Below are positions 28,127-39,482 of a stretch of 64,000 bases of DNA, piece after piece (the first letter of the stretch is position 1; every line of letters starts with the position of its first letter). The notes beneath the pieces were generated by a model. The model was not told where the DNA came from. It ran no database searches and was given only the letters and a program-made list of their open reading frames with translations. This DNA is from Platycnemis pennipes (lineage: Eukaryota; Arthropoda; Insecta; Odonata; Platycnemididae): assembly GCA_933228895.1 (NCBI GenBank), contig OW121847.1, positions 85,601,656 to 85,665,655 of the forward strand, written 5' to 3'. The position numbers and the translations under genes are program-made.

Positions 28127-28487
28127 GCTGTAGTACATATGATGCTATCGAAGATTGTTGAAGATAAAATGGATCGACCGAGTGTCAAATGAAGAAGTCC
28201 TAAGAAGAGTGGGAGAAAAGAGAAGTGTGCTGAAAACGATATAAAGAAGACTGGGCAACTTAATCGGCCACATCTTAAGACACGATGGCCTGATGAAGGC
28301 AATCGTCGAAGGAAAAGTGAACGGGAAGAATGTAAAAGGCAGGCCTCGTATGAGTTACATAGAACAGGTCGTAAAGGACATGATAGAGAGGAACTACGGT
28401 AATATGAAGAGGTTGGTCGATAGAAGAATCGAGTGGAGGGCTGTGTCAAACCAATCCTAGGATTGTTGACTCTTGATGATGATGATG
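28127..28487 (+). mobile_element. 5'-truncated non-LTR retrotransposon with 11-bp target duplication
   Basis: A 361-bp insertion inside the Tigger element, flanked by ACATAGTTCCT at 28116-28126 and 28488-28498. It encodes the end of a LINE ORF2: SNEEVLRRVGEKRSVLKTI, then RRLGNLIGHILRHDGLMKAI, VEGKVNGKNVKGRPRMSYI and RIEWRAVSNQS, with one stop, then a short 3' UTR and a GATGATGATGATG tail. The duplication, 5' truncation and short-repeat tail are the marks of target-primed reverse transcription. The GRPR-containing C-terminus is common in arthropod LINEs; the clade is not resolved. Confidence 0.9.
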
Positions 28488-29814
28488 ACATAGTTCCTCG
28501 AGGTTACGTTTTAAAAGGCATCTTTTCTCCGCTAATTGCTAGTCCTCGGTTCTAACGGATCTACATCCTTACCGAGGTTAATTTGTAAAACGCGGAAAAA
28601 TAACGCTCAACTCAGCTGGAATTAAAGTCTTGGGTACATCGGCTGTCAGAATAAATGGCATTAAATTCTACATTACAAAATGGTAAGCAATATTATTGTT
28701 GCAATCCATCTGATTATCATGATGCGCGTCCACCGATGATGCTGCCTTGAACCTGTATTGTGGTGAGCATTTTCAATTTTTGAAGGTACCTTACACACTT
28801 TTGTCGAAAGCTATCGTGAATTTCATTTTTCTTTTAGCCAAGATGAGCTATGAAGATAGAAACGGCTGATTGTTCTATTTTCCGTAGTCCCATAAAATAG
28901 GCGAAAAACATTTCGTGCTGAAGTTTATTTAAAAATATTTTGTTGCAGCCATTTGACTTAATCTTGCGTGTGCCCTGTATTGTTAATACGACCTAAAAGT
29001 CTGAAATGATTTATGGAATTGACCGCTTTTTATTTGAAAAAGGCAATTTTATTATACTGTGCACCGTTCCCAAAAATACAAATAACTTCTACCAAACGTT
29101 GTACAAATACAAAATTATTTCCCGAAATGCATAGTTACTGAGAAATAACACTTTCGGCCTGAATCACAAGTTTGGTGTTAAGACTAAGTAATGAAATTCG
29201 GTATTGCCATACGTTAGGCGTTGAGATTACAGAACGAATCTCGGTAAATCCTGTTTACTCTTTGTTTCACATAGCGCGATTTTACCAGACGCGGTGGTTT
29301 CAAGGAACCTAACCTCGCGCTATGTGAGGGTCTACTGTATTACGAATGATGGCTATTTTATTTAAAATCTCTTTCCATAAGAAAAGGGACTCTTTGTTTG
29401 AGAAGATTTTGATTTCATTGATGGCTTCCTCGATGTAAACCTTCGACAGAAATCTCTTTTCGTACTACATTACGGTAGATCGACGGATATGACGGATTAA
29501 AAGCACCTATAAACTATTTTTTCTCGATTAAGCGCCATGTAACATTCGATGCATAAAAATACGTATTCAACGACAATACATTCACATGCTTGACAATAGG
29601 CATTACGTACTATCATTAGAAAAGCTGATCTTACGGGAGGTGTTGTTCATGGTACAACAAAGGTGACCAAAGTAATTATTGGAATATGTGCTTTTCGGCT
29701 CGATAATCTCCTGCTAGAATTGTTGATTTGATGATGTTTTTACTTCGTCAGTAACCCCTAATCCAGTCCCATTACGGAGCCCTTAGGATATATTTAACTT
29801 CTGCAATATCATCA

Positions 29815-30250
29815 TCGTCATCATTAGTTTACAATCCTAAGATTGTTTGGACGCAGCTCTCCACTCGATCCTTCTATAAACTCTTCATATTTATATAATT
29901 GCTCTCTTCACATCCTTGAAAACTTGCTCAATACATTTCATGAGATCATCCTTTTCCATTCTTCCTATTCACTTTTCCCTTGACGATTGTCTTCACCCGG
30001 CCATCATGTGCTAAGATGTGGGCGGATAGATTATCCTATCTTCTTTTTAAAATTTTCGGCAGACTTCTCCTGCGTCCAACTCTTCTTAGGACTTCTTCAT
30101 TAGTCACTCTGTCATTCCATTTGACCTCCATCATCCTTCTCTAGCTCCATATTTCGAATTCTTCCAGCTTTGACTTCTCTGTTACTGTTATCGCCCATGC
30201 CACATTGCCATAAAGTAACTTGCTCCAGATTTTTTTTCTAATGAATTGTT
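29815..30250 (-). pseudogene. Non-LTR retrotransposon 3' end, same family as 28.1 kb
   Basis: The reverse complement ends CAATCTTAGGATTGTAAACTA and a GATGACGATGATG tail near 29815, as in the 28127-28487 copy, and extends further 5'. The plus strand shows the counterpart of EGKV...GRPR as decayed sequence around 29940-30000 and of RRLGN..GHILRHDG around 30000-30060. Many stops. Confidence 0.65.
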
Positions 30251-30554
30251 TTTTATCATCCACGCTTGTGTTTATAGCTTTAAGTAGATTCTTCTTTTCG
30301 TAAAAGGCCGCATAGTGATGATAGATATAGTATAGGATAAAGTTTTTAAGATTTCCTATGGCTATCAGTGACTCACATATACTAAATAACCCAAATAACT
30401 TTAGTTGTCAGTCGCCTACTACTACTGCTCTTCAGACCTTTCTTCTTAGTATCTTGGAAGGTGCTTACTTATCATCTAGCAGGAAAGTTTCGGACGATTA
30501 TCATTTCATATATACCATTTGTTTAACAAGTGTTGAATCAGCAGTAGCAGAATC

Positions 30555-30650
30555 TTCACAGAGAAAAATCATTCATCCTGACCGCAACTCGAACTCGGAG
30601 TACCCTTATTACTTGCCAGGTGCATTAACCAGTTGAACGACCAAGGCGTC
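30555..30650 (-). repeat. tRNA-derived SINE head
   Basis: The minus strand reads as a tRNA-like head (CGCCTTGGTCGTTCAACTGG, with B-box GAGTTCGAGTTG) ending in GTCAGGATGAATGATTTT. The same ending follows a second head on the plus strand at 30680-30770, so two related SINEs face away from each other. Confidence 0.55.
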
Positions 30651-30679
30651 CATCTCCTCCATCTTAGGTTTTAGAGGAA

Positions 30680-30770
30680 CGAGATGTTGCCGGAAATCAA
30701 ATGGTTCCGGGTTCGAGTCCCGACCACGGTGAATGATATTTTGTCTCTATACATTCTGCTATTGTGCTTA
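30680..30770 (+). repeat. tRNA-derived SINE head, divergent partner of 30555-30650
   Basis: GGTTCCGGGTTCGAGTCCCG contains a near-consensus B box, and CACGGTGAATGATATTTTG matches the end of the neighbouring minus-strand SINE. Confidence 0.55.
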
Positions 30771-32019
30771 TCATCTGATGGTTTCGTCATGACTTTTGCG
30801 GCTAGTTTACAATATTTGAATTTTACAATATTTGAAAAATATTTAGTTGAATCATCAATTTATTTTCTCAAAAATTAGTCATTTAGACCTGCGTCAATAA
30901 AAATAACGATTGCTGTAACGAGTAATGAATAAGGATTGTCTTCGTGTTCAAAGGAGCGCATACAATGGAGAAGTTTCATTCCCTGAGTCGGTTCTTCGAT
31001 GACGCTACGTCACTCATTCTTTCTCAAGGCACTGAATTCCTCCCCCAGTTTCCATTCACTGACCCCATTAGTCATACGTCACAGTTCGATGATTCCCTCA
31101 TCACGAGAAGTAATTTTTCATCACTCTCGCGTATCAAGTTTTCTAATTCCTCTTCTATAAATGTCACTTTTCTCATCGCCTCTCCATTGACTCCCCCGCT
31201 CTCCCCATTCCTTTTGGAACTTCGTTTTTCTAGAGCGCCTGAACAAACTTCGTTACATGGAAAGGGCGAGTGCACCCATTGTGGCGGTATTCAATCTCTG
31301 CCACTTCACTTAATTACGTCCTTTGGTCTATATCACCACTTGCGAGCGTCATCGCCGGAGAAGTGCGTGATTTCCTCGGCTGCACGGTGTCTGTTTGCTC
31401 TTATCCGTCACATTATGCAACCCGCAATGACAATGGCGTCTGCGACCGAAAATTTGCGAGTTGCTCGGGAGGGGGGCACGCGATTAAGATTTTTATCGGA
31501 AACTTAAGAATGAATTTATTGCTCTCCCGTCTCGAGAATTCACGCCTCTCCCCTTAACAAATGGCCTCTCGTCTCTGTGCTTCTTTTTTTTTAATCTTCC
31601 AATCACCCCGCTTGGAAGGCAAGGACTGCGGTGTCGGTTGGCGTTTCCCCGGGCTTTCTCTCGTGCCAGCGTCCTGGCTACGCGACATCTATCGAAATTT
31701 GTAGCAACGACCACATATGTTAATGATGTGATCAGGGGTTAAGTTTTTTTCGTTTTAAAAGCAGGAGATTGGACAGAGGCGGCCGAACGATGAAAAAAAT
31801 ATAGTTCCCGGATCTCCTGCGGCGATTAGTACGCAATATTGCGCAAAACGGTGTTAATATTAAGGAGGCTGTGTCCCACTTGTCCCCTACGTGGTCCAAT
31901 CCTATGATTTCCATCGCTTTTCTGATTCTGCCATTAAATTACCTATGTTTTTTTAGGTTATATGCCAGCACTTTTTTCTCATTTATTTCTTATTAGCCTA
32001 TCTTCGCCAACCATTCCTA
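30771..32019. other. No gene recognised
   Basis: A 187-residue frame (30944-31507, plus) starts with ATG but has no recognisable domain, splice context or conservation that I can judge. The remainder is mixed-composition non-coding DNA. Confidence 0.4.
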
Positions 32020-32022
32020 TTA

Positions 32023-32176
32023 AGGCCGCTTTACACGATACAATTTTTTGTACAATTTTTTGCACGGGAAATATAACCTGTTCTAATTCCATTCAGACAA
32101 ACGTACAATTTTGTTCAGGTTATACAAGAGTTTGTACAAGAAATTGTACAAAAAATTGTATCGTGTAAAGCGGCCT
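32023..32176. mobile_element. 154-bp MITE with TTA target duplication (PIF/Harbinger-like)
   Basis: Near-perfect terminal inverted repeats of about 40 bp: the left end AGGCCGCTTTACACGATACA and the right end its reverse complement, both continuing ATTTTTTGTACAATTT. TTA flanks each side (32020-32022 and 32177-32179). A 3-bp T-W-A duplication is characteristic of PIF/Harbinger, so the element was probably mobilised by such a transposase. It has no coding capacity; the short frame across it is chance. Confidence 0.88.
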
Positions 32177-32179
32177 TTA

Positions 32180-33249
32180 GAGTCAACTTTCTTAGCCCAC
32201 ATTCAACGGATTGGTGACAATTATTACCTAAAGTTCATGTATGTGTAATGGATCTTGAACAATGGAAAGCAAGATAGCTTTAACTTGTAAAATTTTTCAT
32301 TTAAGTAGCCGATTATAATCAGTGTGCAGCTCATTCTTTGGATAGTCATTAACATGGCTGAAATGACGTCTCCATATTCGGGATGCGGAGTTTACGATTG
32401 AGCATCGAAGTTAAGGCATGGAGAGTTGTCAGGCCGCCTACTGAGTTCAATTTTTTTGGTCCCTTTCCTTTAGTATTTCAGTGAATTTTGATTGCGCAAT
32501 CATCTGTGTGTACATCATTTACCAAATTTAGAAACTAGTGTTTGAACAATCCCGTTGGTCATAGTCCAAAGCCTTCTGCCATGGCCGGAAACCATATGCG
32601 TGCATCCGCGAATCTAAACACGCGTTCCAAGTTCGTTTGAGTGATCGGGATCACAGCTCTCATTTTGCGCACGCACAGCATTTGTCTCATGCGCGACCAT
32701 TTAAGTGATAATGCGTTCGTAGAGGCGTGGAACCTCGGAGAGCCGGAAGTACGCCTGAACCAGAAAGCGACATTGTTAGTGGGTAAGCGCATTAATATTT
32801 CAGTATTTTTCGAAAGACTGGAACTTCGTTTATTTCGCATTATTGCTGCTTATAAAACTTATAATTGCACCATCATGGATGAAAAACTAAACTCTTAACG
32901 AGAACTTATCCTCGTAATGAAGAGTGTCTTCAAGTTCGACTAAACTCCCAGAATTGCATCTAGCAATCCCACCGTAGATGAATGCTCTCCCGCATGCCTT
33001 TCCTCCCCGTTTGAAAGTAATCCATCGCTAAAAACTACTTGAAACATCACCACGGAATCATGTAAGTGTGATGGGTAAGAGTGCCTACTTACTTCCCATC
33101 TTCGTTCGAATACTTACAGCGGCCGTTAATTCTGTGGAAACTTGGTCCTTACTAAAATTTCGTGTGGAGAGTTTCTAAACCCAGTTCTTCGGAACGTGAA
33201 ATCGTGGGCACATTGGAATATTTCGTTAAGTGAAGGCTAATGCCTGCGC
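32180..33249. other. No gene recognised
   Basis: Mixed composition; short frames on both strands lack domains or splice structure. Confidence 0.5.
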
Positions 33250-34980
33250 CAGGTTTTCTCCATTCTTTCTCGTTTTCCTCCGAATCCTATAATGGTACGT
33301 CTCCTGCTGGCCTGAAGCACATTCGGGTACTGAATAGACTTCGACCTCACTATTGGTAGCACCGTCATCCGAAAGATTTTTGGGTCGTGGAGGGGACTAA
33401 CTGGAGGGTCCCGGGAGATACTCCCGGCGACTTCATTTTCCACCGTCCCTCCCCATCCATGTACCATTCCTGGCCATGGCCTGGTGAGGCTATATGTGCC
33501 GGATGGGCCAGAAACAGTGCCAACCCCGGGGAGTGGTGTGCCGATCTAGCGGATGCGGGTTGACTCCCGCGCCAGCAAACGCTCGATGGGGGAGGCCGTG
33601 AAGAGTTAGTGGGCCTTCCTGTCCTCCCCCGATCATTCCCCCGCACCCACCGTCTTGGCAGCGGCGAGCAACAACAACACCCTTCCCCTTTCCTCACCCG
33701 CGGAGGAGTCGCGCAAAAACAAGACTCCCTCCTCACTCCAGCCTCCGAAAGAGGTCGCGAGTGGCGGCGGCGACGACGACGTTGCCGGCCGGCCGGCGAG
33801 GACGTGCACTCCGCCGAGCCCCCGGTGGGGGGGGCGGAGGAGGAGGTTATCGGGCGTGGGTCGCCCCGATGCGGGGTGGGAGAGGGGGGGGGGGGACGAG
33901 TGGCGACGTCGTCGGTGGTGGAGGGTGGCGGGCGTCGCCTGCTCCGGAGCAAACAAAACAAGAGTCCCGCGTCGCCGGGCGTCCGTCGGACGGCGGCTGT
34001 CGGCGCTGTGTGTGGCGACGCCGGCGTGGACCACTCGTCGTCGGCGCAACATCCCCCGCAGCGACGCCTTTCCATCTCCCTCCTCACCGCCCGCCACCCC
34101 CCTCGCCCTCCGCCACCTCGCACGCCACACAGTCGGTGCGCCGGCGGATCCACGGGTCGGGGTGGGGGTACAAAAGGGAATCGAGGGGGGGAGGGGAGGG
34201 CGCGCGTGGGATAGGGTGGGGCGTAGGAAGGCGCCGGGCTGGGGGGGCCCTGCGGAGTACGGCGCCGGGTACCAAGGCGACGGCGGGGGCGTCTTCTTAG
34301 GAGGCGGGAGCGAGCGAGAGTGTGTGTGTGCATGTGTGAGATGCTGCCTGCCGGGGGCTCTTGGGACGTCGGGGGTGTAAGAGGAGGAGTTTTGCCCATG
34401 TGGGGGAGGAGGCTGGGTGTTTGAGATGTGCATGTCCGCGCGTATGAGGGCTGGGGGAGGAATTGGTGGCGGTCTTCGGGATATTAGGGCGAAGGGGGCG
34501 TTAGCGCCTACCCCTTCCCCTCATAGTGTCCCCATCTCCTACATCCCTCCCCCCCAAGAGGCACTTCATAACTCTAGCACCCCACACCAGTAAGCCATCC
34601 CGTCCTTCCCCTCCTCCTCTGGTGTGTTTTCTTCTCTTTCGGGCCCCGACCCAGCAGTTCTGCATTTTCCTCCGCGGTCCGGCCCTCGGGAGTCTTCGGC
34701 GCCTTCGGCCTCCCTTCCCCCGCCACGAGACACAGCTCTCCCTCCCGGCTCCTCGCCTCCGCTGCCTCCGGAGGCGGGGCGGTTTCCTCCGAAAAGCCCG
34801 CAGCTACCAAACACTCCCCCTCCCCTCTCCATCGCCAAACACATCCCTCCGCACTCTTCCACCCCCCTTCCTTCCCGCCCCCTTTTTGGCCCTCTCATCC
34901 TTAGGTTCCGCTCCTTCCTCTCCCCGAAGGAGCGCATAAAGAACTCAAAAAATTGGCAGTTGAAAACAGTTGGGTAAAAA
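33250..34980. promoter_or_regulatory. GC- and CpG-rich island
   Basis: About 1.7 kb is very rich in G, C and CpG, sharply different from the AT-rich DNA on both sides. It includes strand-biased purine/pyrimidine runs, a CCGG-rich core at 33.7-34.3 kb, a TG run at 34321-34329 and a tRNA-like GGTTGACTCCC near 33558. Frames on all six phases stay open only because stop codons are rare at this composition; they encode Pro/Arg/Gly-rich low-complexity sequence. It could be a CpG-island promoter or 5' exon of a gene outside the window. No TSS motif or spliced exon can be shown. Confidence 0.55.
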
Positions 34981-37900
34981 TCATTGATTCGTGTACGTGT
35001 TTGTGTGCTGTCTGCGCGCTCGGGCGGCTATGAAGCCGAAAATATCGCATTCGGATAGTGCAGTCCTCCTCTCGTTTACGGTGGTGGTTTTCGGACTTCT
35101 TTGATGTGACGACTCCCTTTTGGTTTTCCACTACGTCTTCTTTCTCCCTTTCTCTCTCCGCTCACTTTTATGGGCTGAGTGAATTTAGTTCTTTTGAGCT
35201 TTCATTTCCCTTTATTGTTCGCGGGATAATGGTTTCGGAACCGCAATCATTCCATTGAAGCTGCGAGGGTGGGTAATTTTTTTTTAGGTTCGCTTCCACT
35301 CTACAGTTAGCTTAAACCGAACTTCCTCTTATTTATGAACGCGACTCGAATCGGGAACTAAATTTGGCGATGGTAATTAATTCAGTATTTTCGAATTAGT
35401 TTTCCGCCGAGCATTGGAAGCACGAGCCAAGTCATTAATGCCCCCTTCTTCTCTGAAGTTGTATCTTCGTAATATGTTTTCCGTGTCTGAGTTTCAGTTT
35501 TAATGGAAGCTGAGCAATGTCTTTCCCCTGAACGTGTCGTTCGTGGCTATAAGAGAGAGATTTTCTTACAATTCAGAATCCCAAATTGGAGGAAAAAACA
35601 TAGATTTGCCAATGATTTCTTTTTAGCGTAAACCTTGGACCATTTTGTTTAAAAGAAACGTGTAGTAAGCTTCATTATTCCTGTTAAAGGATCTACAATT
35701 TTTCATCTGCATTGCCTTTGACTCTCTTGGTGAGTTGTTATCAGGAACAAAAATATTGCCCCATGCGTGGAATATGTGTAGTAATATGCTCCGTTAAGTG
35801 ATAAGTAAACACATTTAGGATAATGCTTTATTTAGGTTTTTGGAATAATCATAGCAGCTATTAGATATATCCCTTAAAATCTGGGAATTTAACAATTTCT
35901 GCGCGTATTCGTTCCGTCATTTTTTATGATCTGACGCACTCCACTGCTAGTTCCTCAAAATTCTCTTTGACATTACTTTGTGGTGTTCCACTTCCATACT
36001 TCCTCTCTCATCGTTTTCAATTACATATTGGGCGCTAGAATGTGGTTTCCGCTACTTCATAATTGATTTCGGTACAATTATTTTGCTGCCCCACTTTTCA
36101 TCGTCTTTACGTTCTTCAGCTCCTTAGTGAAATATATTGACGTTTTTCCCTCACAACTCTTCATCACAATCAATGGAAAAAACGTAGAGCAACTATCCAG
36201 ATAAAAAGATTTTTTTCTTGTCTGCAGTTCCGCTGGTAAAAATTAAAAAATTCAATAAGTTTGAAAGCTTGTGTCCGCTGAGCTACTCGCATCATTTATG
36301 ACAAAATGTCTCAAAGGGTCTTAACACGAGTAATGCGTAGTTAAATATGATATTTTCAGTCTTTTCTCTCCCCGTGGTAAGTCACTTGTTCTTTGTCGGT
36401 AATTTTAATGTCACTCATCTATTTCATAAAATAATTTCAGAAAGAATAGTTTTTTTGATCTTAGCCTATCCGTTCATTTTTTCAGCAATATAACAGTCCC
36501 ATATTTTAGATACCTTTCTTGGGAAAAATTACCATTATTTTGGTCGATGGCATCAGTTGTAGAACTTTTCTCATTCGTGTAATTTAAATTCACGTGGAAA
36601 TAACTGCCATACGCCAATAAATACGCCACATATATAATCAATTGCACTAACAACCAGAATAATTTCATTTCTTTCCTGGACGTCTCCATTCTCCCCGCAT
36701 TCATGCTAACGACGTTGGGATATTGCAGATGCACTGCATGAAATGCGCTGGAAGTTGTTCGCATTCTCTCGGTTCGTGCATGTATTTTCCGATTTTTTTC
36801 AGTGAGTTAAGTCTCTCTCTCTGAGTAAGATTAAATATAGTCGCATAACTAGACGCATCCCTTCTTTTCAAGTGAGAGAAGACTGCACCCTCGTCGAGGG
36901 AAAAACTCATATTTTTCATTCCGGCTGGAAATGGGATGGATCATTTCCGTCGAGTTATGCGTCCAATCTCTTAAGTATATCTAGTTTATGGACGCGGAAA
37001 AATTTTCGCGCCGCGCCAGTCAACTGCTATTCTTGGACATCCAATTCATCTTAGGCTTATCGTAACTATCGTCGTCCCATTACGTAATGATTCCCTTTCT
37101 CCTGTCCTTGTTTTGGCATTGCAGAAAATCATAATTTTGTTTTAACTGGGTTAATGATTACCAATCATAGAACTCCGCTTGAATGAGGCTGCGTTGTTTC
37201 CATGGCAGCGTTGAAATACAGGAAAACCCAATTGGTTGAAGAAACAAAAAATTGAATGCGCTATCATTAAGGATATCGGAGGCAATTTTTAAAACTGCTA
37301 TTAAAAAAATGTGTGGCTCTTTGATTTGGGAGACATTTTAAGCCAACGTGAATGGGAGGTCAACAATTTAAAAAAGGTGAATCGTCGGTGGTGGCCGATC
37401 AATCCGATATGAACTTTAAAATAAAAGGAGTGAGCTTAAAATTTAGGGAGAGTTAAGGTTGAATTTTTGGATCAAAAGTAGAGTCGTCCCTTGTGGACTT
37501 CTGAACTTTTCCTTTCTTTTTCCTACTCATATCCCTCCAATAGCGTCTGATTTGAAACCATTGCATTATAATAGTAAGTCACCGTTCTTTTCTAACTCAC
37601 CAAGCCTTTTTTATGAATGAAGAATGCAATTTCATACAAAATAAATTTTTTATTTTAGTGGTAACTTTGAATTTCGTGGAGAATTGCATTTTGTATTCGC
37701 GACGCCGAAGCTTGAGTTCTTAGCACAATTTAGAATGGAGGAGGAATTTGAAGTGAGAAGGAATATTAATAGAATTGAGGAAGGATGAAGGCATTAGAGG
37801 AAACGAGTTGTTAGCATTATCCTGCTCCTCATGGAAGACACTTGGGTGTCTAGGTGTCCAATATCTGATGCTGGCGATTCTTTGGCATGTGAAGACACTT

Positions 37901-38150
37901 TTCTAGCCCGTTCTTCCCTATTGACGAAGGAGCAGATTCCGAAACTACGGTTGATATACTCCCACAGGCTCCGAACGAATCATATCCTTGAATGTGAAAA
38001 TGGATTAATCCGTTGTTGGACAACTGTTAATTATTAACTGTGAACACTGAAATCATCGCTTCGGCATTAGTCCTGTACGGGAGTAAATATATATACAGAA
38101 ATGGAGGCATGAAATACGCTTAGTTATTAATTGTTTTGGCCCAAAATGTT
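34981..38150. other. No gene recognised
   Basis: AT-rich sequence. The frame at 36474-36764 (minus) contains a hydrophobic stretch (LFWLLVQLIIYVAYLLA) but nothing else supports a gene. Confidence 0.45.
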
Positions 38151-38660
38151 ATTTGCCGAGGTTACGAGACCGTGATGTGGAGGCTGAGGACTATTTGTTA
38201 AAAAAAATCACTCGGAACTTAGATGTGTCGGGAGGGTCTGTCCTGCCAAGATCCTTTTCTCGCACCACCCGTCGGGGACGGGGACCGTTGTGGTCCTCCA
38301 AGGGGTTGGGGGAAGGAACGGGTCCCTCAAAGTCGGCAGCAAATAAATAAGTAAACATCTTTGGCCCTTCCATCTCCCCGCCACTGCCCTCGCCCGGCGC
38401 CCTACTCACCCCTTCGTCCTCCCCCTCTACGAAGCACCTCACCCTCTGACCCCTCGCCTGGGGGTGGAGGGCGGGTGAGACTTGAGGGAGTCGGAGGAGG
38501 GCGCGGCCAGTCCGTCGAGGGCGTGACGTGCGCTGCCGCCATGCGGAGGGGATGATGAATGCGGAGGACTGCCGGCCGAATGCGGCGGACTCGACACGAG
38601 CATTTAAGGCCGTTTTACGTCGGGCAATTAATGGCGCATGTAGATGCATCATCTATTCCC
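38151..38660. promoter_or_regulatory. Short GC/CpG-rich island
   Basis: About 0.5 kb of CpG-rich DNA with C-rich runs at 38370-38470 and G-rich runs at 38456-38520. It ends in TTAAGGCCGTTTTACG, which resembles the first bases of the MITE end at 32020, though no second end is seen. No coding exon recognised. Confidence 0.45.
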
Positions 38661-38929
38661 AAGGTTTTTCCGAACGGTTGCTCGTAAGCAAGACGGGTTC
38701 TTTTTTTGTTTTCCATTGTGTACGTAAAAACAATCCTGCTCTCAACAGATATTTTTATTAATTACATCTCGTATCACTGACTTCAGCATCATCCACTACA
38801 CATTTGCACAACATACATTAAGTACTTCCATGAATAGTGAAGTCTGAAATGGCAGATTACGTATTGTTGGATATTGAGGTAGACCATGAAAGAAGTAGGG
38901 AAATTTTACCTGAATCCAAGATAGAACAG

Positions 38930-39000
38930 ATACCTATACCACTGAAAAATCCTTGCCACTCCCGGGTTTCGATCCCTGGTCCATGTTACTGGAGGACATA
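38930..39000 (+). repeat. tRNA-like SINE fragment
   Basis: CCCGGGTTTCGATCCCTGG near 38965 contains a near-consensus B box with tRNA-like symmetry. No complete element can be traced. Confidence 0.35.
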
Positions 39001-39112
39001 AATTGTAATTGAATCAACTTTTTGGGAGAGTTCCGTTATAATTGGTAGAATAACTTTTTTATGGTCAATACTTTTTTACCTCTACCGGTTTCAACACTTG
39101 TCTTAAGAGAAG
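39000..39112 (-). repeat. Repeat with GAAACCGGTA motif (Penelope-like/hammerhead-like end)
   Basis: On the minus strand CTTAAGACAAGTGTTGAAAC continues CGGTAGAGGTAAAAAAG and TATTGACCATAAAAAAG. The GAA-ACC-GGT core is shared with the palindromes at 43.3, 57.9 and 60.5 kb. Family assignment is inference. Confidence 0.35.
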
Positions 39113-39205
39113 GAGATAAATGAGTGTGGAAAACTGCATTGCTCATCATTGTAAATATGCAGCGCTCTCACCACAACATTTATCCGAAAAAACGTCAGTT
39201 CTTAC

Positions 39206-39482
39206 CTTCAACCGCAGTCAAAACTCTCAGGCAGCAGAAATGTCCATCATTCCTAATATCATGTTTTAATGGAAAATTGCCACAAAGTAACTCTTGCCCA
39301 TATTTTCCATGGGTGCTGAGAATAACATGCGGTAAAGCGTGCTTAAGTAGTGCATGGAACTGCTGGCTTACTAGGAATTGTTTACACTTCATGAAATCTT
39401 CGAAATTTCTCAGTGAAAGGAAACATGTTTGATATTTCTTTGGTTTCAATGCATCATAATTAGGACGATGACTATTCATTGC
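39206..39482 (-). CDS. Candidate coding exon of an unrecognised gene
   Basis: The minus strand is open for about 92 codons and ends GTTGAAG before GTAAGA, a consensus splice donor. The translation has varied, protein-like composition: LSLRNFEDFMKCKQFLVSQQ, FHALLKHALPHVILSTHGKY, GQELLCGNFPLKHDIRNDGH and FCCLRVLTAVEG. A weak acceptor (AATAG) lies near 39483. I do not recognise the family and no adjoining exon was found, so it may be a lone exon, an exon of a gene running past the island at 38 kb, or a pseudogene or chance frame. Confidence 0.33.

Larger units (their letters stand above)
26645..29337 (+). mobile_element. pogo/Tigger-type DNA transposon, decayed, with TIRs and TA target duplication
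   Basis: The left end CAGTAAACCCTCACATAGCG (26645) and the reverse complement of the right end (CAGTAGACCCTCACATAGCG, ending 29337) are terminal inverted repeats with one mismatch over 20 bases, flanked on both sides by TA. The body (26.87-28.1 kb) encodes blocks of a pogo-family transposase: IPEFSALIEERGYLPKPTYN, FFWKKMSN, APGFKATKHRLALF, ALLTLDNTPGHP (DDE Asp block) and QPLDRGVMKTFKSY. Stops and frameshifts interrupt every block. A LINE copy is nested at 28127-28487. The length of 2.69 kb includes that 0.36-kb insertion. Confidence 0.85.

Noticed and set aside
30944..31507. 187-residue frame as a gene
   Set aside because: No domain, no signal peptide, overlapping frames on both strands and no flanking splice sites that stand out.
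33365..34433. Long overlapping frames of 179-344 residues on both strands in the 33-34 kb island
   Set aside because: They overlap each other in several phases, are Pro/Arg/Gly low complexity and follow from the scarcity of stops in GC-rich DNA. No domain or splice structure.
36474..36764. Frame with a hydrophobic segment as a membrane protein
   Set aside because: AT-rich DNA readily encodes hydrophobic runs; nothing else supports a gene.
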